Assembly: GCA_963708245.1 (NCBI GenBank)
Contig: OY970201.1
Span: 2,790,001-2,854,000 of the forward strand
Direction: 5' to 3'
Source of the DNA: CAVYXK01 sp963708245
GTDB lineage: Bacteria > Pseudomonadota > Alphaproteobacteria > Acetobacterales > Acetobacteraceae
DNA: 64,000 nucleotides
Positions 26,563 to 35,778 of the stretch are shown piece by piece. The position numbers were made by a program, and so were the translations under genes. The notes below the pieces were generated by a model. The model saw nothing but the letters and a program-made list of their open reading frames with translations. It did no database searches and was not told where the DNA came from. Positions within the stretch are counted from its first letter, which is position 1; each line of letters starts with the position of its first letter.

Positions 26563-27516
26563 TCACGCGGACAAGGCCGACATCCCATGCTGATCACACA
26601 CCTGCCGGTATAGCGCTTCCACGTCACCACGTGCGACCTGAGCCGTTCCATATGTCGCCACGGCGGCGGTGCCGGCCGCGATGCCGAGCGCCAGCGCCTC
26701 CTGTTGAGACATCCCCCGAGCCAAGCCGAGTACCAGAGCCGCGAGAAATGCGTCGCCGGCCCCCACGGCGCTGCACTCTTGCACGGCCGGCGCCGGAAGC
26801 CGGCAGATGCTATCGCCCGTTCCGAGGATCGCTCCCTCCCGCCCGAGGCTGACTGCGATCATTCGCGCCGCCCCGGCGCGAATGAGCGACGCAACCTCTC
26901 TCTCCTGGGACTGCGGGTCGCGCGCCTCCCGACCGATCAGGAATTCGAGCTCGCCGAGGCTCAGCTTCAGCAGTTCGAGGTCATGGCCGATCGCGGCATG
27001 TAGCGCCACACCAGACGTATCGAGGACAAACTTCTGACTGCGTCGCGCAGCGATCGCGGCAGCCTGCGCATACAAGTCTGTCGGAACCCCACGCGGCAGG
27101 CTGCCGCTGGCGACGATCCAATCGGCTTCCACGTCTCGTAGAACGTCCAGTGCGCCACGCCATTCATCGGATTCGACGTTTGGGCCCTCTGGTACAAAAC
27201 GATATTCGAGTCCACTCTGTCGATCGTGCACATTGAGGGTAATGCGGGTTCGCCCGCGAATTGGCAGCGCCTGCCAGCGCACACCGGCTTCGTCGAGCAG
27301 CTCCTCGACCAGGCGCCCGGTCACGCCGCCGGTCATGATCAGCGCTACGGCGTCACCACCCAGGACATGAACGACGCGGGCGACGTTAAGTCCGCCGCCG
27401 CCTGGATCCAAGCGCTCGTCGGTGGTCCGGATCTTATGGGTCGGACGCACCGCCGCGGCAGTACAAGCCATGTCCACCGCCGGATTCACCGTCAACGTGG
27501 CAATGCGCAAGGACAC
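26563..27516 (-). CDS. PfkB-family sugar kinase (1-/6-phosphofructokinase type)
   Basis: Cytoplasmic kinase of 317 residues phosphorylating a fructose phosphate. GTG 27516 gives the family start SLRIATLTVNPAVDM, the sugar-binding motif DPGGGGLNVARVVHVLGG and the catalytic base motif SAVGAGDAFLAALVLG. The short start and length fit Pfk-2/LacC/FruK. It begins two bases after the BON gene stop, so it is co-transcribed as the last gene of the ppsA-BON-pfkB run. No PTS fructose genes are near, which favours 6-phosphofructokinase. Confidence 0.8.
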   Translation of the reverse strand: MSLRIATLTVNPAVDMACTAAAVRPTHKIRTTDERLDPGGGGLNVARVVHVLGGDAVALIMTGGVTGRLVEELLDEAGVRWQALPIRGRTRITLNVHDRQSGLEYRFVPEGPNVESDEWRGALDVLRDVEADWIVASGSLPRGVPTDLYAQAAAIAARRSQKFVLDTSGVALHAAIGHDLELLKLSLGELEFLIGREARDPQSQEREVASLIRAGAARMIAVSLGREGAILGTGDSICRLPAPAVQECSAVGAGDAFLAALVLGLARGMSQQEALALGIAAGTAAVATYGTAQVARGDVEALYRQVCDQHGMSALSA

Positions 27517-27517
27517 G

Positions 27518-28168
27518 TTACGGCTGCACGACAAGGCGGTTCTCCACCTCGGCGACCCCGACAGCGGACCACGCGGCATTCTCCGCAGTATTGCGTTCCT
27601 CGACGCTCGGCACGTGGCCGGTCAACGTTACTTTGCAGTCATCGACTTGGAGCGCGATCCCGGCCGCGTGCAAATTCGCGTGCCTGCTGAACGCTCGCTC
27701 GACATGGGCTTTGATATCCGTCGGGGCGACAGGCGGATGGACCATGATCCGGTTATCCACCCCAGCGACTCCGGCAAGCCTGTGGATCAACTCCTCAGCC
27801 TCGGTCTTCTGAAACTGCCATTGCACACAGCCGATCAGCGCGACCACGCCGCGTTCGACTTTGAACTGAATATGATCGCTTGGGATTTGCGTATCCCAAT
27901 GAAGCACGCTCCCAACCCGATGGGCGATTTCGTCATCCGAGCGGCGTTGCGCTGTGGGAATCGCCACCTCGATCTCCTCGGCGATGCCCCGTACTCCACG
28001 AACGTGCCAGACCGCGCGTTCCGCGGCCTTCTTCTCGGCCAGGCTGCCGACAGAGCCAGTCAGCCGGACAATGCCATCGCGCACACTGACGGCCACGTGG
28101 GAGGCATCCACGTGCGGCGCCCATTCCAGTTCTTCCGCTACGGCGTGCTGCAATTCGAGATCATCCAT
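27518..28168 (-). CDS. Triple BON-domain protein 1
   Basis: Protein of 216 residues made of three BON domains (about 1-70, 75-145 and 148-216), each ending in the G-x-V pattern (VRLTGSVGSLAEK; VALIGCVQWQFQK; VTLTGHVPSVEER). No signal peptide, so cytoplasmic, unlike the lipoprotein relatives such as OsmY. It lies 21 bases after ppsA and directly before pfkB. It is a close paralogue of the protein at 33116-33793. Similar proteins often occur with stress or low-oxygen genes; the exact role is unknown. Confidence 0.8.
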   Translation of the reverse strand: MDDLELQHAVAEELEWAPHVDASHVAVSVRDGIVRLTGSVGSLAEKKAAERAVWHVRGVRGIAEEIEVAIPTAQRRSDDEIAHRVGSVLHWDTQIPSDHIQFKVERGVVALIGCVQWQFQKTEAEELIHRLAGVAGVDNRIMVHPPVAPTDIKAHVERAFSRHANLHAAGIALQVDDCKVTLTGHVPSVEERNTAENAAWSAVGVAEVENRLVVQP

Positions 28169-28189
28169 GTCCAGGGTTCCTTTATTTGA

Positions 28190-30637
28190 TCAGATCCCTG
28201 TTGACGCACCGACCAGTTCTAACTGCGAGATCCGTTGACTGTTCGCCTCCGCCTCGCGCACCACATTGATCGTGCGAAACACGCTCGACGGATTCACGCT
28301 GATCGAGTCGATACCGACCTCCGTGAGAAAGCGCGCAACGTCGGGGTGGTTGGCGGGCGCCTCGCCGCATATCCCCACTTTCCGCCGGTTGCGCTTGGCT
28401 CCAGTGACCGCGAGACGCAGCATCTCCAGCATCCCCGGATCGCGCTCGTCGAAGTCGAAGGCGACAATCTCCGAGTCGCGATCGACCCCAAGAGTGAGCT
28501 GGGTCAGGTCGTTCGACCCGATCGAGAACCCGTCGAACACCTCGGCAAATGCATCGACCTGGATGACGTTGTTGGGGATTTCGCACATCACGTAGACTTC
28601 GAGTCCGTTTACCCCGCGTTCGAGGCCGTTCCGCGCCATGGCGGCAAGGACCTGCTCCGCCTCCGGCACGCGGCGGCAAAATGGCACCATCACGACGAGG
28701 TTTATCAGTCCCATATCGTCGCGCACGCGGCGCAGAGCTTCGCATTCGAGCGCGAAGCCATCCGCGTAGGCCGGGTGGGCATAGCGGGAGGCACCGCGGA
28801 AACCCAACATGGGGTTGGCCTCCTTCGGTTCGAAGGCGGCACCACCGATCAACTCGGCGTACTCGTTGGTCTTGAAGTCCGACAATCGGACGATCACCGG
28901 CTTGGGGTAGAAGGCGGCGGCGATTGTTCCGACACCTTCGGCCAGGTTGCGCACGAAATATTCGCGCGGCGAGGCAAAGTCGCGGGCACGCTGGGCGATG
29001 CGCTCCTGATCCGCGGGGGCAACGCGCTCCGGGTGCATCAACGCCATCGGGTGCACCCCGATATGCTCGCTGATGATGAACTCCATGCGCGCCAGCCCGA
29101 CGCCCGCATTCGGCATCATCGCCGTTCGGAACGCCAGGTCGGGATTGCCGAGATTGACCATGATCTGCGTCTTCGGCAATGCGAGCCCGCTCGCGTCGAG
29201 GCGGGTTACTTCGAACGGGATTTGGCCCTCATAGACCGTTCCGATCTCGCCCCCAGCGCAGGAGACGGTGGCGCGCACGCCGGTCCGCAACGCGGTGGTG
29301 GCCGTTTCGGTCCCAACGACTGCCGGAACCCCGAGCTCGCGCGCCACAATGGCCGCATGGCAGGTGCGCCCACCGTGGTCAGTGACGATGGCGCCGGCCG
29401 TTTTCATCACCGGTTCCCAATCCGGGTTGGTGGAGCGGGCCACCAGTATCTCACCGGGTTGGAAGTATCTGAGATCGTCGGCCGAGGCGATCACGCGCAC
29501 CAGGCCGCTGCCGATTTTTTCGCCGACTGCCTTCCCGGTCGCCAGAACGGTACCGCTGCCCTTCAGGGCATAGCTCTCGAACATAGAGGCCGACTTCTGT
29601 GAAACCACGGTCTCCGGCCTCGCCTGCACGATATAGAGCGCGCCGTCATCGGCATCCTTGGCCCACTCGATGTCCATCGGCATGGGATGACCGACGTGGC
29701 GGGAGTAGTGATCCTCTATGGCGAGTGCGTAGTCGGCGAGGGTCAGTACCTCTGCATCCACAAGGCAGAAGCGCTGCTGTTTTTCGGGCGGTGTCGGCTC
29801 GTCATGCGTGGTCGATCCCGTGTGCCCTGTCATCAGGGTCATGGTGAGCTGCTTCTGTCCCAGTGACCGCCGCAACACGGCACGATGACCTTGGCGGAAA
29901 GTCGGCTTGTGGACATAGAATTCGTCGGGATCGACCTTGCCCTGCACGACATTCTCACCGAGGCCGTAGGAGCCGGTGATGAATACGACATCACGAAATC
30001 CCAACTCGGTATCGAGCGTGAAGATTACCCCGCTCGACGCACGGTCGGAGCGGACCATCTTCATCACCCCAACCGACAGGCCGACCTTGAAGTGGTCGAA
30101 CGAGTTGTTGACGCGATAGACGATCGCCCGGTCGGTGAATATGGAGGCAAAGCAGAGACGGCAGGCTTCGACAACGTCTTCGGCACCGCTGATGTTCAGG
30201 TAGCTTTCGTGCTGGCCCGCGAAGCTTGCTGTTGGCAAGTCCTCGGCTGTTGCCGAGCTGCGTACCGCCACTGCGACGCCGGGCCCGTATTGCACCTCGA
30301 GCTGGCTATACGCGGCCACAATTTGCTGACGGAGCGCCTCGTTGCCAGTCGCGGCATAGACAAGCTGCCGGGCCTCGGCGGCACGTTTCGCGAGCAGTGC
30401 GACGTCAGTGATGTCCAGGTCGTCCAGCAGCGCGTGCAATGGCTTCCACGCCCCGGCACGCTGGAGCGCCTCGTAGTACGAACGGACGGTCAGCGCAAAG
30501 CCGTTGGGAACCTGAACATGCTGCGAGCCGAGCTCGCGATACAGTTCGCCAAGCGACGCATTCTTGCCGCCGACCAGGGGAACATCGTCGAGCCGAATGC
30601 TCTCAAACCAGCGAAGATAGTCGGAAGTATCGGTCAT
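28190..30637 (-). CDS. ppsA: Phosphoenolpyruvate synthase
   Basis: Enzyme of 815 residues converting pyruvate, ATP and water to phosphoenolpyruvate, AMP and phosphate. It has the N-terminal ATP-grasp domain (VGGKNASLGELYREL), the swivelling phosphohistidine domain with His427 in GGRTCHAAIVARELG, and the C-terminal PEP-binding barrel (GSNDLTQLTLGVDRD and CGEAPANHPD). ATG 30637 is preceded by AAAGGAG. A FixK/FNR-like box sits 56 bases upstream, so it may have its own oxygen-responsive promoter as well as read-through from gap-pgk. Confidence 0.93.
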   Translation of the reverse strand: MTDTSDYLRWFESIRLDDVPLVGGKNASLGELYRELGSQHVQVPNGFALTVRSYYEALQRAGAWKPLHALLDDLDITDVALLAKRAAEARQLVYAATGNEALRQQIVAAYSQLEVQYGPGVAVAVRSSATAEDLPTASFAGQHESYLNISGAEDVVEACRLCFASIFTDRAIVYRVNNSFDHFKVGLSVGVMKMVRSDRASSGVIFTLDTELGFRDVVFITGSYGLGENVVQGKVDPDEFYVHKPTFRQGHRAVLRRSLGQKQLTMTLMTGHTGSTTHDEPTPPEKQQRFCLVDAEVLTLADYALAIEDHYSRHVGHPMPMDIEWAKDADDGALYIVQARPETVVSQKSASMFESYALKGSGTVLATGKAVGEKIGSGLVRVIASADDLRYFQPGEILVARSTNPDWEPVMKTAGAIVTDHGGRTCHAAIVARELGVPAVVGTETATTALRTGVRATVSCAGGEIGTVYEGQIPFEVTRLDASGLALPKTQIMVNLGNPDLAFRTAMMPNAGVGLARMEFIISEHIGVHPMALMHPERVAPADQERIAQRARDFASPREYFVRNLAEGVGTIAAAFYPKPVIVRLSDFKTNEYAELIGGAAFEPKEANPMLGFRGASRYAHPAYADGFALECEALRRVRDDMGLINLVVMVPFCRRVPEAEQVLAAMARNGLERGVNGLEVYVMCEIPNNVIQVDAFAEVFDGFSIGSNDLTQLTLGVDRDSEIVAFDFDERDPGMLEMLRLAVTGAKRNRRKVGICGEAPANHPDVARFLTEVGIDSISVNPSSVFRTINVVREAEANSQRISQLELVGASTGI

Positions 30638-30692
30638 GTCTGCGCTCCACTCCTTTGTTGCCGTCGGATAGCGCCTCGTGGTTGAGTTGGCA

Positions 30693-30706
30693 TTGACCTG
30701 CATCAA
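30693..30706. promoter_or_regulatory. FNR/FixK-type box upstream of ppsA
   Basis: TTGACCTGCATCAA, one base off the TTGAT-N4-ATCAA consensus. It lies in the 81-base gap between pgk and ppsA, centred about 62 bases before the ppsA ATG, a plausible activator position. Confidence 0.65.
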
Positions 30707-30718
30707 CGGCGGCGGCAC

Positions 30719-31915
30719 TCAGCCGCGGATGGTAAGGGCGGCGACGCCGGGCAGGGTTCTGCCTTCCAGCCATTCCAGGAACGCACCACCCGCGGTCGAG
30801 ACGTAGGTGAACCGCTCGGCCACGCCGGCATGGCGCAGGGCGGCGACGGTATCGCCGCCGCCGGCGACGCTGGTCAATTGACCGGCCTGCGTTGCTATGG
30901 CGACAGCGCGGGCGAGGGCATTGGTGGCCTCGTCGAAGGGCGGCGTCTCGAAAGCGCCGAGCGGGCCGTTCCAAACCGTTGTGCGCCAGCCGGAAACACG
31001 ACGAACCAACGCTTGGGCCGTTGCAGGTCCCAGATCCAGAATCATTGTGGCTGCGGGAACGGATTTGACGGACACGGTCTGCACGGTCGCGTTCGGGGCA
31101 AGTTCAGCGGCGACCACAACGTCCTCGGGCAGGACCACCTCGCAGCCGGCTTGCTTCGCGCGGGCCATGATATCGCGCGCGGTCTCCTGCATGTCGGGTT
31201 CTTGCATGGATCGACCGACGGCAAAGCCTTGTGCGGCGAGGAAGGTGTTGGCCATCGCGCCGCCCAGCACCAGCACATCGACTCGACCGAGCAAATTGCC
31301 GAGCAAGCCGAGCTTGGTGGACACCTTGGCGCCGCCGATGACTGCTGCCAGGGGATGCTCGGGATGGCCAAGCACGGCATCGAGCGCCTCCAGCTCGGCC
31401 TGCATCAGCCGTCCGGCGTAGGCCGGCAGCAACTTTGCCACGGCTTCCGTGCTGGCGTGCGCGCGATGCGCGGCGGAGAAGGCGTCGTTGACATAGACAT
31501 CGGCGAGCGCGGCAAGCTGCTTGGCCATGGCCGGATCGTTCTTCTCCTCCCGTGGGTCGAACCGGGTGTTCTCCAGCACCAGGACATCACCGTCCGCGAG
31601 CGAGTTAACCGCCTGCTCGGCGGCCGGCCCGACACATGACCCGACGAAGTGGACCGGGCGGCCGAGCACGTCCTCGAGCGCTCTCGCTACTGGTCGTAGT
31701 GACATCTCCGGCACCTGCTTGCCTTTTGGCCGGCCGAAGTGACTGCAGATGACGACCCGCGCCCCCTTGCCGGACAGCTCGCGTATCGTCGGGCAAAGGC
31801 GCTCCAACCGGGTGCGATCGGTGACCAGGCCATCCTTGACCGGTACATTAAGGTCGGCGCGAAGCAGGACTCGCTTGCCTCGCGCCTCGAGTTGGTCGAG
31901 CGTACGAAACTGCAT
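30719..31915 (-). CDS. pgk: Phosphoglycerate kinase
   Basis: Glycolytic enzyme of 398 residues interconverting 1,3-bisphosphoglycerate and 3-phosphoglycerate with ADP/ATP. The start MQFRTLDQLEARGKRVLLRADLNVPV, the substrate site SHFGRPKG, the hinge region IGGAKVSTKLGLL, and the nucleotide loop VAGGGDTVAAL are all present. It begins 15 bases after the gap stop codon, so gap-pgk are one transcript. Confidence 0.95.
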   Translation of the reverse strand: MQFRTLDQLEARGKRVLLRADLNVPVKDGLVTDRTRLERLCPTIRELSGKGARVVICSHFGRPKGKQVPEMSLRPVARALEDVLGRPVHFVGSCVGPAAEQAVNSLADGDVLVLENTRFDPREEKNDPAMAKQLAALADVYVNDAFSAAHRAHASTEAVAKLLPAYAGRLMQAELEALDAVLGHPEHPLAAVIGGAKVSTKLGLLGNLLGRVDVLVLGGAMANTFLAAQGFAVGRSMQEPDMQETARDIMARAKQAGCEVVLPEDVVVAAELAPNATVQTVSVKSVPAATMILDLGPATAQALVRRVSGWRTTVWNGPLGAFETPPFDEATNALARAVAIATQAGQLTSVAGGGDTVAALRHAGVAERFTYVSTAGGAFLEWLEGRTLPGVAALTIRG

Positions 31916-31930
31916 CGGTCCCCCGCCCTG

Positions 31931-32945
31931 CTAAAGGCTGCCGAAGAGTACAGCGGTATCCAACATCCGGCAGGAGAAGCCCCACTCATTGTCATACCAG
32001 CCGACGACGTGGACGAGCCCTTCATCAACGACGGCGGTTTGCGTCGCATCGAAGGTGCACGACACGGCGGTATGGTTGAAGTCGACGCTGACCAGTTTTT
32101 CCGTGTTGTAGTCGAGAATGCCCCGCATGGGCCCCCGGCTCGCCGCCTTCATGGCATCGTTGATCTGCGACGACGTTGCCGGGGCCTTGAGCACAACATC
32201 GAGCGAAACGAGCGACACATTAGGTGTGGGCACACGGATCGCGGTCCCATCGAGCTTGCCCTTGAGCTCGGGTATCACAACCCCGACGGAGCGAGCGGCA
32301 CCGGTACCTGGTCGGAATCATCGAGACTGCTGCCGCACGGGCGCGGTGCAAGTCCTTGTGCAGCGTGTCGATCGTGCGCTGGTCGCCCGTGTAGGAGTGG
32401 ATCGTCACCATATAGCCACGGATGATGCCGAACGCGTCGTGCAGCACCTTCACCATCGGTGCAAGGCAGTTCGTGGTGCAGGATGCGTTTGAGATCACCA
32501 TCATGTCGCGGGTGATGGTCTTCTCGTTCACACCGTACACAATGGTCGCATCCACGCCATCAGCCGGCGCGGATATCAGCACCTTGCGTGCGCCCGCGGA
32601 AATGAGCTGCGCAGCCGTCTCTCTTTTAGTGAAATGGCCAGTGCACTCCATCGCCACATCCACACCCTGGAAGGGCACTTTGGTTGGGTCCTTCTCGGCC
32701 GATACCCTGATCGGTCCATAGGTCCGGCCCTGGCAGCGGATGGTGATCGTATTGCCCTCTATCTCGACCTCGCCGGGGAAGCGTCCGTGCACGCTGTCAT
32801 AGCGGAAGAGATGTGCGTTGGCTTCCACGCTGCCGAGATCATTGATTGCTAGCGGGACGAGATCATCTCGCCCACGCTCCACAATCGCCCGCAGAACCAG
32901 CCGGCCAATACGCCCGAAACCGTTGATCCCCACCTTGATGGTCAT
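31931..32945 (-). CDS. gap: Glyceraldehyde-3-phosphate dehydrogenase, frameshifted as read
   Basis: NAD-dependent glycolytic enzyme. ATG 32945 gives MTIKVGINGFGRIGRLVLRA, with the catalytic Cys156 in SNASCTTNCLAP. After DLHRARAAAVSMIPT the frame breaks near 32307-32308: the DNA reads AC CAG GTA CC where ACC AGT ACC GGT would restore TSTGAARSVGVVIPELKGKL. The second part runs to 31931 with WYDNEWGFSCRMLDT. Dropping one G gives a normal-length enzyme, so an artefactual insertion is likely. The gene is divergent from a BON gene across a perfect FNR/FixK box. Confidence 0.88.
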
Positions 32946-33030
32946 TGCCGTTATCCCTCCTTCGTGCCGCTGATGCCCAGGTGACGGGCGGCACGAAACA
33001 CCACGGTATATGCCTGTCCGCGCTCTCACA

Positions 33031-33044
33031 TTGATCTGAATCAA
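33031..33044. promoter_or_regulatory. Perfect FNR/FixK box between gap and BON gene
   Basis: TTGATCTGAATCAA is an exact TTGAT-N4-ATCAA palindrome. It lies between divergent genes, about 92 bases from the gap ATG and 78 from the BON ATG, so one bound dimer could serve both promoters. The flanking bases extend the dyad (ACATTGAT / ATCAATGT). Confidence 0.8.
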
Positions 33045-33115
33045 TGTGCAGGCCGGGACACGGCATAATTTTGGTGCCGCGCCCTGGAGTGGCACCTCCG
33101 GGCGGAGGAAAGCGA

Positions 33116-33793
33116 ATGAGGGGTGATATGCCGGACGATCTGACACTGCAGGCCATGGTAATGGCGGAACTGGAATGGGAGCCGAGCCTTGACGCGGCGC
33201 ATATCGGCGTGACGGCGAAGAACGGCGTGGTTACGCTCAGCGGATTCGTTGACAGCTATGCCGCCAAGACCGCGGCGGAGCGGGCCGCAGCCCGGGTTCA
33301 AGGCGTGAAGGCGATTGCGGAAGAAATCGAGGTCAGGCTGCCCAGCCATCAGAAGCACGCCGACGACGAGATTGCTGAGCGGGCGGTCCGGATCCTGACT
33401 TGGGACATCGAAGTACCGCATGAACGCATCCACGTGAAGGTCGAACACGGTGTGGTCACGCTCACCGGCGACGTCGGCTATCAGTTCCAGAAGGTGGCAG
33501 CCGAAAACGCCGTCAGACGGCTCGGCGGGACGCGCGGAGTGATAAACCTGATTCGCGTGATCCCGAGCGCTGGCCCTTCGATGGACCCTGATATCGTCCA
33601 GCAGAGGATCGAGAATGCGCTCCGCCGAAGCGCTGAAGTCGAGGCGTCACACATTAACGTGAGCGTTGACGGCGGCAAGATCACGCTGCAAGGCCAGGTA
33701 AGGACCTGGTTCGAGCGCAGCGTCGCCGAGCACGCCGCCTGGGGCGCACCGGGTGTCACCGAAGTGAAGGACGAGCTCAGGGTCCAGCCCTGA
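33116..33793 (+). CDS. Triple BON-domain protein 2
   Basis: Cytoplasmic protein of 225 residues, paralogue of the one at 27518-28168. Three BON repeats with GVVTLSGFVDSYAAK, GVVTLTGDVGYQFQK and GKITLQGQVRTWFER. ATG 33116 has GGAGG nine bases upstream; an alternative ATG at 33128 has AGGGG. Two paralogues bracketing gap-pgk-ppsA suggest the family belongs to this stress or low-oxygen set. Confidence 0.8.
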   Translation: MRGDMPDDLTLQAMVMAELEWEPSLDAAHIGVTAKNGVVTLSGFVDSYAAKTAAERAAARVQGVKAIAEEIEVRLPSHQKHADDEIAERAVRILTWDIEVPHERIHVKVEHGVVTLTGDVGYQFQKVAAENAVRRLGGTRGVINLIRVIPSAGPSMDPDIVQQRIENALRRSAEVEASHINVSVDGGKITLQGQVRTWFERSVAEHAAWGAPGVTEVKDELRVQP

Positions 33794-33919
33794 GGAGGGC
33801 AGACGCGATCGAGAAGCCTGTGGCGGGGGTCCGTCATTTGCGCTGACCAATGACGGACGCGCGGATTAGCTGAACACCCGCACGCGTCTTCGAACCAGCA
33901 CGGCGCCGTCGGCAACCGT

Positions 33920-34852
33920 CTATTCCGGGCCGCTCGCCTGTCGCCGGCATGTCGCAAGCACTATGCCGCGCAACCAGCGATGGCCCGGGTCAACGTCCAT
34001 TCTTGGGTGCCACAGCTGCGAAACGGTGATGGACGGGGTCGTGACGGGGAGTGAAAAGCCTTGGATGACGCCCCGACCATTCTCCTGACGTTCCAACTCA
34101 TGCATCAGGAAGGAGTTCGTGACGAGCGCCACGAGGTCGGTCGTGCGCGCCACCTCGAGCGCTGCACGGAAGGACGGCACAACGGCAACCACGGCGCGCG
34201 TCAGGCCGAGTTCGGCCAGCGCCTCGTCTACCGGGCCGCTGGCCAGCCCGCGACGCGAGGCGACCACGTGGCGGCATGCCGCGTAGCGCGCGGGTGTGAT
34301 CTCGCCGGAAGCGACAACCGGGTGGCCGGCCCGGACAACGCCGACAAACCGGTCCTGGAACAGCGACTGGATGCGCACTTCGGGACCGGTCTCAGTCAGA
34401 ACGCCCACCTCCAGATCAACCAGCCCTTCACGCAAAGGCCGCACGTCCTTGTCCGGCTTGGGTGCGAAACGCAGGCGCACGCCGGGCGCCGAGGTAGTCG
34501 CCGCCACCACGAGCTGCGCAGCGAAGGCTTCGATGAAGCCTTCGTTGGTGCGGAGGGTGAAGGTGCGTTCCAAAGTCGAGAGGTCGAGGGCGCTTGGGCT
34601 AGGGCTCAGAACCTCGTGGACGTGCCGCGTAACTTCACGCACACGTTCGCGCAGTTCAGCGGCTCGGGGCGTAGGAACGACGCTGCGCCCCGCCCGCACC
34701 AGGAGCGGGTCTCCGGTCACGGTGCGCAGGCGTGAGAGCGTTCGGCTCATGGCCGACACGCTCAGCCCCAGCCGGCGCGCTGCCCCCGCAACGCTGCCTT
34801 CGGCGAGCAGCGCGTCAAGCGCCGTCAAAAGATTGAGGTCAAGGTTCACCAC
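33920..34852 (-). CDS. LysR-family transcriptional regulator
   Basis: Regulator of 310 residues with an N-terminal winged helix (NLLTALDALLAEGSVAGAAR, then LGLSVSAMSRTLSRLR) and a substrate-binding domain. The divergent SDR gene is the likely target. A dyad in the shared intergenic region is a candidate binding site. The effector is unknown. Confidence 0.88.
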   Translation of the reverse strand: MVNLDLNLLTALDALLAEGSVAGAARRLGLSVSAMSRTLSRLRTVTGDPLLVRAGRSVVPTPRAAELRERVREVTRHVHEVLSPSPSALDLSTLERTFTLRTNEGFIEAFAAQLVVAATTSAPGVRLRFAPKPDKDVRPLREGLVDLEVGVLTETGPEVRIQSLFQDRFVGVVRAGHPVVASGEITPARYAACRHVVASRRGLASGPVDEALAELGLTRAVVAVVPSFRAALEVARTTDLVALVTNSFLMHELERQENGRGVIQGFSLPVTTPSITVSQLWHPRMDVDPGHRWLRGIVLATCRRQASGPE

Positions 34853-34903
34853 TGCCAGATCCTAGCTGGCTTGAATCGCTCTTTCACCAGAGATGGCGCC
34901 GCA

Positions 34904-34922
34904 TGCAACAGTTAGCTGCATC
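34904..34922. promoter_or_regulatory. Candidate LysR operator
   Basis: ATGCA-N9-TGCAT dyad in the 158-base region between the LysR gene and the SDR gene. It fits the interrupted-dyad shape of LysR sites, but it is the only support. Confidence 0.35.
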
Positions 34923-35010
34923 TGCTGCGCCTTCACCCATCCCCTAGAAGCACTATGTTGATCGGGAAAACCTGAGGCCTTCGTCTGACCTCCAATCAAG
35001 GACGTCACCA

Positions 35011-35712
35011 ATGCCAACTCCATCCTCTGAAAAGACCATTCTCCTGATCGGGGCTTCGCGCGGCCTCGGCCTCGCTCTCGCGAGAGAGCACCTCGACCGC
35101 GGATGGCGTGTGCTCGCCACCGAACGAAGCACAAGCCGCGGCCTGCACGACCTGGCTGCGAACAGTAGCGGGCTACTCGAAATCGAAACAGTGGACATCA
35201 ACCATCCCGAGGAGGTCGCTTCTCTGCATAGTCGGCTCGCGTCGCGGTGCTTCGACCGCCTGTTTGTCAATGCGGGAGTCAAGAACGACGATCGCGAGAC
35301 TATCGCGGACGTATCGACCGAGGAGTTCGTCCGCGTCATGGTCACCAACGCGCTCAGCCCTATGCGTGTGGTCGAACAGTTTCAGGATTTGGTGTCCGCC
35401 GATGGCATGATCGCAATCATGTCGTCGGGGCAAGGAAGCGTCGCCAACAACGAGAATGGCGGCTATGAGGTGTACCGCGCCAGCAAGGCAGCGCTAAACA
35501 CGCTGATGCGAAGCTTCGCTTCGCGCCACAGGGGCGACAGGCGCAGCCTGTTGCTTGTGGCTCCCGGCTGGGTGCGCACTGACATGGGAGGTCCGAATGC
35601 TCGGCTCAGCATCGACGAGAGCATCCCGAAGTTAGTGGACACTCTGGATGCCCATACGGGCGCGTCCGGCCTGCAGTACCTCGATTACCTTGGCCGGACG
35701 GTGGCGTGGTGA
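35011..35712 (+). CDS. SDR family oxidoreductase
   Basis: Short-chain dehydrogenase of 233 residues with cofactor loop GASRGLGLALA at 14-24, catalytic serine in MSSGQGSVAN, and YRASK in place of the usual YxxxK (tyrosine and lysine both kept). VAPGWVRTDMGGPNA follows. Close in type to C-factor/YciK-like dehydrogenases. Divergent from the LysR gene and probably controlled by it. Confidence 0.82.
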   Translation: MPTPSSEKTILLIGASRGLGLALAREHLDRGWRVLATERSTSRGLHDLAANSSGLLEIETVDINHPEEVASLHSRLASRCFDRLFVNAGVKNDDRETIADVSTEEFVRVMVTNALSPMRVVEQFQDLVSADGMIAIMSSGQGSVANNENGGYEVYRASKAALNTLMRSFASRHRGDRRSLLLVAPGWVRTDMGGPNARLSIDESIPKLVDTLDAHTGASGLQYLDYLGRTVAW

Positions 35713-35778
35713 GTCCCTCGCGGTTCTGCCGGAATGATGGGCGTCGCCGCTGGCTCAGACCGGTCTTGGTCGGACCGC

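Noticed and set aside
28235..29602. 455-codon open frame on the plus strand opposite ppsA
   Set aside because: Antisense to a gene with intact catalytic motifs; composition is typical of a complementary-frame shadow.
30693..33044. CRISPR-like or other arrays in the gaps of the glycolytic island
   Set aside because: Only single dyads were found; no regularly spaced repeats exist anywhere in the window.
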